A stretch of 64,000 bases of DNA from Parabacteroides sp. TM07-1AC (GTDB taxonomy: Bacteria; Bacteroidota; Bacteroidia; Bacteroidales; Tannerellaceae): NCBI RefSeq assembly GCF_003480915.1, contig NZ_QUKD01000006.1, positions 1 through 64,000 of the forward strand, written 5' to 3'. The notes under the pieces were generated by a model that saw only the letters and a list, made by a program, of their open reading frames with translations, ran no database searches and was not told where the DNA came from. Positions 18,692 to 26,807 of the stretch are shown piece after piece. The translations under genes and the position numbers were made by a program. Each line of letters begins with the position of its first letter. Positions within the stretch are counted from its first letter, which is position 1.

Positions 18692-19585
18692 ATGGAAAGA
18701 CTGATCTGTTGTTTGACACTTGTATTGTTACTGGTATCATCGGGATGTAAAAGACAGAAAGCAAGAGAAATTATTGTTTGCGGTGAAGAACAGGCATTGA
18801 TCATCGATGTCGATAAGTCGGAAGGCAGTAACATCGCCGTCACGTGGAGCTGGAAAGCTTCGGAAGATATGGATGCTCAGGTTCCGGCTGAATATAAAGA
18901 GTATATGCAATCGCTGGATGAATGTAAGCCGGTGGATAACGGGTCAAAAATTCTGTTGACCTCTTCCAGCGGAGGCGTATTATTACTGGAGAGGGAAAGT
19001 AAAAAGATCCTATTCTATGCCCGTGTAATTATGGCGCATTCTGCTGATTTATTACCCGACGGACGGCTTGTCGTAGCTTTATCTACCAGTACGGAAGGGA
19101 ATTGTCTGAATTTGTACGATATCCGAAAACCGGACCAGGTACTCTTCACTGATAGCCTGTATTCCGGTCACGGTGCCGTATGGGTAGAAGCCAATAAGAC
19201 TCTGTATGCATTAGGCTTCGATGAACTGCGTGCTTATTCGTTGAAAGACTGGAACACATCTACACCTTCTCTCCAGTTGGAGAAAGTATGGAAAACGCCG
19301 GTAAAGAGAGGACACGACCTGATACAGGTTACGGATAATGAACTGATCTTCACCGGACATAATGGCGTTTACTGGTTCGATATGGTAAAAGAATCTTTTA
19401 CTCCGTTTGAACCGTTATCGGGGCGGAAGAACATCAAGTCGGTCAATTACGACAAAGAAGCAGGCTACATGGTATATACACAGGGAGAAGTTAATTTTTG
19501 GACGCATAACATCTACATAGAGAATCCGGAGAAAACCCTGACGATCGAAGACCTCGATCTGTATAAAGCCAGAACATTCAAATAA
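18692..19585 (+). CDS. Lipoprotein beta-propeller protein, DUF6528-like
   Basis: A 297-aa protein with a lipoprotein signal (MERLICCLTLVLLLVSSGC, Cys19). The rest is rich in short beta-strand repeats (LPDGRLVVALSTS, NKTLYALGFDELRAYSL, NELIFTGHNGVYWFD), consistent with a beta-propeller, and resembles the Bacteroidetes family DUF6528. No catalytic motif is evident. It lies between the PUL 1 HTCS and the PUL 3 sigma gene, on the same strand as both but with gaps of 138 and 185 bp, so membership in either locus is unclear. A surface sugar-binding or sensing role is possible but unsupported. Confidence 0.7.
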   Translation: MERLICCLTLVLLLVSSGCKRQKAREIIVCGEEQALIIDVDKSEGSNIAVTWSWKASEDMDAQVPAEYKEYMQSLDECKPVDNGSKILLTSSSGGVLLLERESKKILFYARVIMAHSADLLPDGRLVVALSTSTEGNCLNLYDIRKPDQVLFTDSLYSGHGAVWVEANKTLYALGFDELRAYSLKDWNTSTPSLQLEKVWKTPVKRGHDLIQVTDNELIFTGHNGVYWFDMVKESFTPFEPLSGRKNIKSVNYDKEAGYMVYTQGEVNFWTHNIYIENPEKTLTIEDLDLYKARTFK

Positions 19586-19696
19586 TTTAGAAAAATCTTC
19601 CGTATGCAGGCGACCGTCTATCGGCCATATTTCCATGGTTGGCAGACGGTTTCTTTGGAAAGTGATAACCTCGATGGATATATTTTGTAATTTAAC

Positions 19697-19726
19697 TTTG
19701 TGTTTATCGAATAAAAATTACTTTTG
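19697..19726 (+). promoter_or_regulatory. Promoter of PUL 3 sigma gene
   Basis: TTTG at 19697-19700 is followed by 18 bp and then TACTTTTG at 19719-19726, close to the Bacteroides consensus TTTG-N19-TAnnTTTG. Transcription would begin near 19733, about 38 nt before the ATG. Confidence 0.6.
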
Positions 19727-19770
19727 TTGAATATTGTAAATCAACCCGGAAGAGAGAGAGATCGTATATA

Positions 19771-20319
19771 ATGAGTGCAATCAGCTTTAGTGAAATATAT
19801 ACAAATTACTACAAGCGTTCATTTTTGTTTGTCAAGTCATATATCAGAGACGATATGATGGCTGAAGACATTGTATCCGAATCCCTGATCAAATTTTGGG
19901 AAACATCGAAGCAGGAAACCATACAGCATCCCCAGTCATTGCTTTTGACTATTTTGAGAAATAACACACTGAATTATCTTAAACACCGGGAAGTTCGGCA
20001 AAAGGCCATCGATACAATGTCGTCCAGGATGGTAAGAGATTTGGATTACCGCATCACCACCCTGGAAGCTTGTGATCCGCAAGAGATTTTTTCCTCTGAA
20101 ATAACCCGTATTATCCAGGAAACATTGCAATCCTTACCCGAACAGACCCGCCGTGTTTTTGAGATGAGCCGTTATGAATCCCTTTCCGTGAAAGAGATAG
20201 CAGAGGAATTGGCTATCTCTCCCAAAAGTATTGAATATCATATAACGAAATCGTTAAAGGCTTTAAGAATTGCTTTAAAAGATTACTTGCCTGTATTTTA
20301 TTTCCTGTTCGGGGTATAA
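19771..20319 (+). CDS. ECF-type RNA polymerase sigma factor, PUL 3
   Basis: A 182-aa sigma-70-family ECF factor. Region 2 is at about residues 5-75 (YIRDDMMAEDIVSESLIKFWE). Region 4 is at about 115-175 (LPEQTRRVFEMSRYESLSVKEIAEELAISP, then a helix-turn-helix with PKSIEYHITKSLKALR). It is followed after 78 bp by a FecR-type anti-sigma gene and then susC/susD. In such loci the sigma factor is held by FecR at the inner membrane until the STN domain of SusC signals substrate import. Its own target promoter is probably in the gap before fecR. Confidence 0.93.
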   Translation: MSAISFSEIYTNYYKRSFLFVKSYIRDDMMAEDIVSESLIKFWETSKQETIQHPQSLLLTILRNNTLNYLKHREVRQKAIDTMSSRMVRDLDYRITTLEACDPQEIFSSEITRIIQETLQSLPEQTRRVFEMSRYESLSVKEIAEELAISPKSIEYHITKSLKALRIALKDYLPVFYFLFGV

Positions 20320-20343
20320 AAATCGTAGAAAAAGGATTTCTCG

Positions 20344-20372
20344 TTTTAGGGATTCTTATCGCTGTGTTGTCT
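20344..20372 (+). promoter_or_regulatory. Candidate ECF-sigma promoter before PUL 3 fecR
   Basis: The 78-bp sigma-fecR gap holds TTTTAGGGATTC and, 9 bp later, GTTGTCT (20366-20372), which ends 26 bp before the fecR ATG. The same GTTGTCT occurs 24 bp before fecR in PUL 4. This is weak evidence for an autoregulated promoter. Confidence 0.3.
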
Positions 20373-20397
20373 ATATTAACAAGAAGCCGATAAAAAC

Positions 20398-21345
20398 ATG
20401 CAGATGGATAAAAGAGTATTACAACGGTATATTGAAGGTAATGTTACGACGGAAGAGATAGAATCTGTTGTCGACTGGCTGGATCAGGATGAGAAGCATG
20501 TGAAGGAATTTATGTCTTTGCATAAACTATACGATATTTCCGTCATGAACCAATCGAAACAGTCGCAAAGCCAAAAGAAGATGAGTGTCCCTGTATTCAT
20601 GAAACGGGTAACGATTGAATTGCTGAAGGTTGCTGCCATTGCTCTTTTACTGATCGGAGGAAGATCGTTGCTGGAGCGGGAGGGAACGGAAGAGGCTCCT
20701 CCTCTCTACCAGACTTTGTACGTCCCTTCCGGACAACGTGCCGAATTGACGCTTCCGGACAGTACGAAAGTTTGGCTGAATGCGCAATCCAGATTAGTTT
20801 ATCCTGTCACTTTTCAGAAAAACAGCCGCCGGGTAGAGCTCGATGGCGAAGCTTACTTTGAAGTCAGGCATGACGAACAGTCTCCTTTCATCGTGAAAAC
20901 AGAGAAGATGAATATAAAAGTATTGGGTACGGAGTTCAACGTTTCCGCCTATTCCGGTACGCCGGAGTTCGAGGTATCCCTGCTGAAAGGGGTAGTGGAG
21001 CTGGGATCGGAGAACTCTTCCGGGACCTACCGGATGAAACCGGGAGAACAGATCCGGTTGGTCTCCGGAAAATATGTATCCGCCAGAATAAAGGACATGG
21101 ATTATTTCAAATGGAAAGAAGGGCTGCTTTGTTTCACCAACTCGCCGATAGAAGATATCTTCAGTAAGCTATGCCTTTATTACGATGTAAAAATAGAAGT
21201 AGCAGAACTACCTTTTCTGAAAGAATCCTATTCGGGTAAGTTCCGTATAAGAGACGGGGTGGAGCATGTGCTGAAGGTATTGCAGTTGGAGCACAGGTTC
21301 TCCTATAAAGTAGACAGTGAATTAAATCTGATAACCATTAAATAG
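20398..21345 (+). CDS. FecR-like anti-sigma factor, PUL 3
   Basis: A 315-aa single-pass inner-membrane regulator. The N-terminal cytoplasmic part (1-73) should bind the sigma factor. A membrane helix lies at about 76-92 (LLKVAAIALLLIGG). The periplasmic FecR domain (about 110-210) shows the typical LTLPDSTKVWLNAQSRLVYP and GEAYFEVRHDEQSPFIV motifs. The C-terminal domain (245-315) resembles the STN-interacting region. An alternative ATG two codons downstream is possible. It is the second gene of the sigma/FecR/SusC/SusD unit. Confidence 0.93.
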   Translation: MQMDKRVLQRYIEGNVTTEEIESVVDWLDQDEKHVKEFMSLHKLYDISVMNQSKQSQSQKKMSVPVFMKRVTIELLKVAAIALLLIGGRSLLEREGTEEAPPLYQTLYVPSGQRAELTLPDSTKVWLNAQSRLVYPVTFQKNSRRVELDGEAYFEVRHDEQSPFIVKTEKMNIKVLGTEFNVSAYSGTPEFEVSLLKGVVELGSENSSGTYRMKPGEQIRLVSGKYVSARIKDMDYFKWKEGLLCFTNSPIEDIFSKLCLYYDVKIEVAELPFLKESYSGKFRIRDGVEHVLKVLQLEHRFSYKVDSELNLITIK

Positions 21346-21377
21346 AAAGCCTATGGATAAAAGATGAAGAAGGGCAT

Positions 21378-21410
21378 AAAAAACCGGATTATGTTGAGGC
21401 CATAATCCGG
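21378..21410 (-). terminator. Minus-strand intrinsic terminator in fecR-susC gap
   Basis: A perfect 10-bp stem with a 7-nt loop, followed by six T on the minus strand. On the plus strand there is no T-tract, so it should not stop fecR-susC read-through. Confidence 0.75.
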
Positions 21411-21466
21411 CCAAATGTTAGCCACAAATTAATTAGCGAATTAAAATCAAGTACCAACATTTTAGA
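21378..21466 (-). ncRNA. Predicted antisense sRNA in fecR-susC gap, PUL 3
   Basis: The minus strand has a -7 box TAAATTTG at 21480-21473, overlapping the susC ATG. Downstream it carries a 10-bp perfect hairpin, CCGGATTATG / CATAATCCGG (21384-21410, 7-nt loop), followed at once by TTTTTT (21383-21378). This is a complete transcription unit of about 89 nt antisense to the susC leader. In Bacteroides fragilis, cis-antisense RNAs of this type (DonS) lie between the anti-sigma and susC genes and repress the locus. Expression here is not shown. Confidence 0.55.
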
Positions 21467-21479
21467 TCATTACAAATTT

Positions 21480-24400
21480 ATGAAAAAAAAATGTACAAGG
21501 ACATGTTATGTCCTGTTATTAAGTGAATTTAAACACATTTATAGAGTTATGAAGTTAACCTTTGTTTTTGTACTACTTTGTATATCAACGGTTCTTGCCA
21601 CCAATGCCAACTCGCAGAATACGCGTGTCCACATTGATGCAAGGGACATACAGGTACGGGATGTTATTAAACAAATAGAGGAGCAGACCGATTATCTTTT
21701 TGTTTATAACTATCAGAAGGTGGATTTGAGCCGGCAAATCTCTTTAAAAGTATCTGACACGCCTGTGTCTGAAGTCTTACGCAGGATATTTGAAAATTCA
21801 GATATCGTTTATGCGATGGAAGGACATAATATCATGCTGATGAAGCGGGAATCACTTCCTCAACAATCGAAAAAACGGATTCGGGGAACTGTGGAGGATC
21901 AGAACGGAGAACCGGTGATCGGTGCCAACATAATAGAAAAAGGAACCGGCAATGGTACGGTGACCGACGTGAACGGTGCCTTTTCGCTGGAAGTGGCGAT
22001 CGATGCAACCCTACAAATCTCTTATATCGGATATAACGAACAGGAGGTGAAAGTGGCCGGAAAAGATCAGATATCTGTTCTGCTCAGGGAAGACATGCAG
22101 GCATTGGACGAAGTAGTTGTGGTGGGTTACGGAACCCAGCGGAAAGGAAATATGACCGGAGCGATCTCGAACATTAAATCTGCAGAACTGACTGTCTCTC
22201 CGATAGCCAGCACCTCTAATGCACTGGCTGGGCGACTTCCCGGATTGGTTGCCGTACAGTCCAGCGGGCAACCCGGAGCCGATGCGGCTGCCCTGAAAAT
22301 ACGCGGGTTTGGAGATGCATTGGTCATTGTAGACGGTATAGAGTCCGACTTCAATAATATAGATGCCAACCAGATCGAATCGATTTCCATCCTGAAAGAC
22401 GGTTCCGCTTCCATCTACGGAGCAAGAGCTGGTAACGGCGTTATTTTGGTAACAACCAAGCGGGGTATCGATTCGAAGCCGATGTTCACATTGAATGCTT
22501 CGGGAACCTTCCAGGGAGTCACCAAGATCCTGAAACCGTTGTCCAGTGGTCAATATGTGGAAATAAAACGTGAATCGCATTTCAATGGCGGCGGTACGGA
22601 AGAGAATGCTCCTTACACCAAAGAGGCGATGGAGGAGTATTATAAAGGGACGAACCCGCTTTATCCGAACACTGACTGGTACGATGTGCTGATGCGAAAC
22701 TGGTCGCCGCAGCAACAATACAATCTTTCCGTCAGAGGAGGTTCCGATAAAATCAAATATTATGGATTTCTCGGTTTCATGGACCAGCAAACGATGATAA
22801 AGAAAAACGGCGGTAATTATCGTCGTTATAATCTCCAGTCGAATATCGATGCGAAGATCAATAACAGTCTGTCATTCCAGTTGGATGTAGTCGGTATTTT
22901 TGAAGACCAAAATACACCAGCCCGTGATATGGGAGTCGGTGGATATATGTGGGAAGATTACTGGTCTACCCTGCCTATCTATCACTCCAGTTTCCCTGAC
23001 CCGACAAAAATACCGTTTGCCCATGGAGGCGGAATGGGAGGGTTGCACATTACTTCCAACAGCGAACTGTCCGGTTATTATCAAGGCCGTAACCAAAAGT
23101 TCCAGGCAACAGGTTCATTGAATTATAAAGTATTGCAGGTTGAGGGCTTGTCGGCTAAATTCATGATGAACTATGTGATGGACTACAAGTTCGGCAAGAA
23201 CTTTACCAAGCCGGTCGACCTCTATACCTGGGATCCGCAGAGCGATACCTATACATTGGCTGGAGCTTTCGGCGATGTTTCCCGGTTGACCCATACCGTT
23301 TCGAAAAGCCATACGCTGACACTTCAGGGAATGGTCAATTACGATCGCATATTTAATGAGAAACATCACCTGACGGCAGCGGGTATTTTCGAATGTATCG
23401 ATTACCGGACCGACAATCTGTCGGCAGGAAGGACCAATTTCCTTTCGACGGAGATCGATTACCTGTTCGGGGGAAGCACAATCGGTATGTATAATGACGG
23501 CGATGCTTATGAAATGGGACGTATGAGTTTTGTAGGAAGGTTCAACTATGCCTATGACCGGAGATATCTGATCGAAACGATCATCCGTGCGGATGCTTCG
23601 GCTAAGTTCGCTTCGGCACATAGATGGGGCTATTTTCCGAGTGTCTCTTTAGGTTGGGTCATGTCCCAGGAACGTTTCATGAAAAATATAAAAGCGTTGG
23701 ACAACCTGAAGCTGAGAGCCAGCTACGGCCGTTCAGGTAATGACGCTGTCGGCAGCTTCCAATATCTGACCGGTTATAATTTCAATAAATTATATATGTA
23801 TGGGAATAATATAATCAAGGGACTTACCTCTACCGGACTTGCCAATCCTTTCCTGACCTGGGAAACGATGGATATATATAATGTAGGGATCGACTTCTCT
23901 TTTTTCAACCGGGCGTTGTACGGTGTTGCCGAAGTTTTCTACCGGAACAGGAAAGATATCCCGGCTAAACGGCAATCGTCGTTACCTTCCTCTTTCGGGG
24001 CTGTCCTTCCGGAAGAAAACCTCAACAGTATCAATAACAGAGGGTTTGAATGGATGCTGGGTACATCGGGGAATGTAAAGGACCTTATCTATGACATCAG
24101 TGCCAACATCTCCTGGTCGAGGGCTAAATACGGGCATTATGAAGAACCCGAGTACACAGATCCGGACCAGATCCGTATTGAAAAAAGATCCGGCCAGTGG
24201 GTAGACCGGGTGTTCGGTTATCGGTCGAACGGATTGTTCACCAGCCAGGCGGAGATCGATGCACTCGATTTCGATCAGGACGGCAGCGGTAACAAGAATC
24301 TCCGACCCGGTGATGTCCGCCTGGTAGATACCAACGGCGATAAGGTACTCGACTGGCGCGACCAGGTGGAGATCGGAAAAGGAAGTATACCTAACTGGAT

Positions 24401-24839
24401 GTTCGGTGCGAACTTCAACTTGAAGTATAAAGGTTTCGACTTGTCCCTTTTGTTCCAGGGCGCATTCGATTATTATTCGAATTTGTCTCTCGATGTCACC
24501 CGCGAAACATTCGACAAAAGATGGACGGAAGAGAACAACGATCCCTATGCCATTATCCCGCGTGTCGGCAGTATCGCTCCGACAGCCAATTACGGCTCCG
24601 ATTATTTCTATAAAAGAGCCCGTTATATCCGTCTGAAAACGGCTTCACTGGGATACAATTTGCCTAAAAGCTTGATAACGGCCATGAATATCGAAATGGT
24701 TAGGGTGTACTTGTCCGGAACGAATGTCTTTACGTTAAGTAATCTGGGCAAATACGGTATAGACCCTGAAGCTCCGAATATCGGTCACTATTATCCGCAA
24801 CAAAGAACGATCAGTCTGGGATTAAATGTAACATTTTAG
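21480..24839 (+). CDS. SusC-like TonB-dependent transporter with STN domain, PUL 3
   Basis: A 1119-aa outer-membrane transporter. Order: long basic N-terminus and signal sequence (hydrophobic MKLTFVFVLLCISTVLA from residue 24; an ATG at 21549 is an alternative start), STN domain (about 48-120, DARDIQVRDVIKQIEEQTDYLFVY), carboxypeptidase-regulatory-like domain (RGTVEDQNGEPVIGANI), TonB box (QALDEVVVVGYGTQ), plug domain and barrel ending in GLNVTF. The plug motif reads SILKDGSASIYGARAGNGV, one residue shorter than the usual KDAAASIYG, while the frame is intact. The STN domain fits signalling to the upstream FecR. Confidence 0.94.
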   Translation: MKKKCTRTCYVLLLSEFKHIYRVMKLTFVFVLLCISTVLATNANSQNTRVHIDARDIQVRDVIKQIEEQTDYLFVYNYQKVDLSRQISLKVSDTPVSEVLRRIFENSDIVYAMEGHNIMLMKRESLPQQSKKRIRGTVEDQNGEPVIGANIIEKGTGNGTVTDVNGAFSLEVAIDATLQISYIGYNEQEVKVAGKDQISVLLREDMQALDEVVVVGYGTQRKGNMTGAISNIKSAELTVSPIASTSNALAGRLPGLVAVQSSGQPGADAAALKIRGFGDALVIVDGIESDFNNIDANQIESISILKDGSASIYGARAGNGVILVTTKRGIDSKPMFTLNASGTFQGVTKILKPLSSGQYVEIKRESHFNGGGTEENAPYTKEAMEEYYKGTNPLYPNTDWYDVLMRNWSPQQQYNLSVRGGSDKIKYYGFLGFMDQQTMIKKNGGNYRRYNLQSNIDAKINNSLSFQLDVVGIFEDQNTPARDMGVGGYMWEDYWSTLPIYHSSFPDPTKIPFAHGGGMGGLHITSNSELSGYYQGRNQKFQATGSLNYKVLQVEGLSAKFMMNYVMDYKFGKNFTKPVDLYTWDPQSDTYTLAGAFGDVSRLTHTVSKSHTLTLQGMVNYDRIFNEKHHLTAAGIFECIDYRTDNLSAGRTNFLSTEIDYLFGGSTIGMYNDGDAYEMGRMSFVGRFNYAYDRRYLIETIIRADASAKFASAHRWGYFPSVSLGWVMSQERFMKNIKALDNLKLRASYGRSGNDAVGSFQYLTGYNFNKLYMYGNNIIKGLTSTGLANPFLTWETMDIYNVGIDFSFFNRALYGVAEVFYRNRKDIPAKRQSSLPSSFGAVLPEENLNSINNRGFEWMLGTSGNVKDLIYDISANISWSRAKYGHYEEPEYTDPDQIRIEKRSGQWVDRVFGYRSNGLFTSQAEIDALDFDQDGSGNKNLRPGDVRLVDTNGDKVLDWRDQVEIGKGSIPNWMFGANFNLKYKGFDLSLLFQGAFDYYSNLSLDVTRETFDKRWTEENNDPYAIIPRVGSIAPTANYGSDYFYKRARYIRLKTASLGYNLPKSLITAMNIEMVRVYLSGTNVFTLSNLGKYGIDPEAPNIGHYYPQQRTISLGLNVTF

Positions 24840-24865
24840 TACTAATCACGTAAACGAATACGAAA

Positions 24866-26668
24866 ATGAAAAAGACAATTCTATTTGCAATTATATCAGC
24901 CTTTATTCTCACATCCTGTGATATTCTAGATAAAAAGCCGTTGGGATATATTTCAGATTCGGATGTGTGGGCTGACCCGAACCTAATGGACAGCTATCTG
25001 GCCGAATTATATGCTCAGACACCGGTATTCACCAATGATGCGACGAGCACCGAGTGGGATAAATACAGTGCCATCCAGGTCGGAATGTTTTATGTAAACG
25101 AGCTTTCCGATGAATGTACCTATAACTGGGGACTTCAAAACCGGGGCGATATCATCCGGTATAAAGGAGGTAACTGGACGATAAGGGGCGGATTGCTGGA
25201 GTATTGGGAGTTACCTTACAAGACGATCAGGAATATTAATATTTTCCTTGATAAGATGCAAACGGCAAATGCTACTGAAGAGTATATCAGAATCCGTTCT
25301 GCCGAGGCCCGTTTCCTGAGAGCTTTCAATTACTTTGCCATGGTGAAACGATACGGAGGTGTCCCGTTGATCTCTAAAGTACAGGAGTTGAACGATCCGA
25401 AAGAAGAGTTGTATCCTAAACGAAATTCGGAACAGGAGATTTATGATTTTATCCTGTCAGAAATGGATGAGATTGTCAAGGATTTGCCGGAAACGGTCGA
25501 TGCTGCCAATTTGGGACGTGTCAGCAGATATGCCGCCTATGCGCTCAAATCGAGGGCTGCTTTATATGCCGGCAGTATTGCCCGTTACGGCAATGTTCAA
25601 CTGGACGGCTTGCTGGGGATACCGGGCAATATGGCTGATTCGTATTTCCAAAAGTCGTATGATGCCTCTAAAGCAATCATAAATTCCGGTCGTTATGCTT
25701 TATATGATAAAGATACGGATAAGACGGAGAACTTTAAGAATATCTTTTTAGTAAAAGATAATCCGGAAGTAATCCTAGCCCGGAAATACAACGGTGTTTC
25801 TGACGGCGGTATTGCCTGGAAATATGATTTTGCCCAATCTCCCAAGCCTCAGGCCTGGAATGCGGGGAATAAAAATGCCCCTTACCTGGAAATGATCGAA
25901 TCATTTGAAAAGATAGATGGAACTCCGGGTATCATTGACAGACAGGAGTTAACCTTTGGTCTTTATTCGATAGATGAACTTTGGGGAAAACGTGATCCCC
26001 GGTTTCATGCTACTTTCTATACCGAAGGGACACCCTGGAAGGGGGGCACGATCACTTTTTATAACGGGTTGATAAAAGAAAACGGGGAAATTCAGTCCGA
26101 AGGTTCTTACAATGGTATACTGGTACAGGGTGAGCAAAGTGTAGACGGACGTTTCGGAACAGGTTTCGGAGTGATGAAATACCTGGATCCAGATGCTAAT
26201 AATATGGAAGGTATAGAAAACTCGAAAACTGATTATTTGGTGTTTCGTTATGGAGAGATCTTCCTGAATCTGGCTGAATCTGCTTTTGAATTAGGGAAAC
26301 CGGGTGAAGCACTTGAAGCGGTCAATACCATCCGTAACAGGTCCGGAATGCCGTCTAAAGCAAGTATAGATATGGAGGCAATCCGGGCTGAAAGAAAAGT
26401 TGAGCTGGCTTTCGAAGGGCATCGGTATTGGGATTTGCGCAGATGGAGAATAGCGGAAGAGGTGCTGACAGGAGGAAGAACCGGTATCCGTTATTATTTG
26501 GATTATGCAACGAGAAAGTATAAAATAGGGTTAATAGAAAATGTGGAGATATCTTTCGGGGATGGAGGTACATTGCCGCTGTTCAGATCGCATTATTACT
26601 ATTTCCCGATCACGACAACCCGGACCGGAGCGAATCCGAACCTGGTTGAAAATCCGGGATATAATTGA
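24866..26668 (+). CDS. SusD-like lipoprotein, PUL 3
   Basis: A 600-aa SusD/RagB protein, partner of the upstream SusC (26-bp gap). The lipoprotein signal is MKKTILFAIISAFILTSC (Cys18), followed by DILDKKPLGYISDSDVW. The TPR-type helical motif is RFLRAFNYFAMVKRYGGVPLI. The C-terminal RAERKVELAFEGHRYWDLRRW is the hallmark of the family. It is the last gene of PUL 3 in this window; no degradative enzyme follows before nadB on the other strand. It is probably a surface glycan- or glycopeptide-binding protein whose substrate cannot be inferred. Confidence 0.95.
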   Translation: MKKTILFAIISAFILTSCDILDKKPLGYISDSDVWADPNLMDSYLAELYAQTPVFTNDATSTEWDKYSAIQVGMFYVNELSDECTYNWGLQNRGDIIRYKGGNWTIRGGLLEYWELPYKTIRNINIFLDKMQTANATEEYIRIRSAEARFLRAFNYFAMVKRYGGVPLISKVQELNDPKEELYPKRNSEQEIYDFILSEMDEIVKDLPETVDAANLGRVSRYAAYALKSRAALYAGSIARYGNVQLDGLLGIPGNMADSYFQKSYDASKAIINSGRYALYDKDTDKTENFKNIFLVKDNPEVILARKYNGVSDGGIAWKYDFAQSPKPQAWNAGNKNAPYLEMIESFEKIDGTPGIIDRQELTFGLYSIDELWGKRDPRFHATFYTEGTPWKGGTITFYNGLIKENGEIQSEGSYNGILVQGEQSVDGRFGTGFGVMKYLDPDANNMEGIENSKTDYLVFRYGEIFLNLAESAFELGKPGEALEAVNTIRNRSGMPSKASIDMEAIRAERKVELAFEGHRYWDLRRWRIAEEVLTGGRTGIRYYLDYATRKYKIGLIENVEISFGDGGTLPLFRSHYYYFPITTTRTGANPNLVENPGYN

Positions 26669-26716
26669 TAGAAAACAGTCTGATAGAGTCTGTATAGAAG
26701 ACTGCAGATGAAACAG

Positions 26717-26770
26717 AATACACAGAGAAATGCAGATAAAATTAAATGGTCTGCAAACTCTGTGTATTTT
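26717..26770. terminator. Structured terminator between convergent susD and nadB
   Basis: AATACACAGAG (26717-26727) pairs perfectly with CTCTGTGTATT (26758-26768). Inside this, TGCAGA (26731-26736) pairs with TCTGCA (26750-26755). TTTT ends the structure on the plus strand. It lies between two genes that converge, so it may act in both directions. Confidence 0.65.
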
Positions 26771-26807
26771 GTGATTATAGCATGTATAAGTGAAAATTCT
26801 GTTGGTT

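Noticed and set aside
22011..22790. 259-aa minus-strand ORF inside PUL 3 susC
   Set aside because: It lies wholly within the transporter gene, shows no recognisable motif and has no promoter; it is a shadow ORF. The same applies to the other antisense ORFs in long genes.
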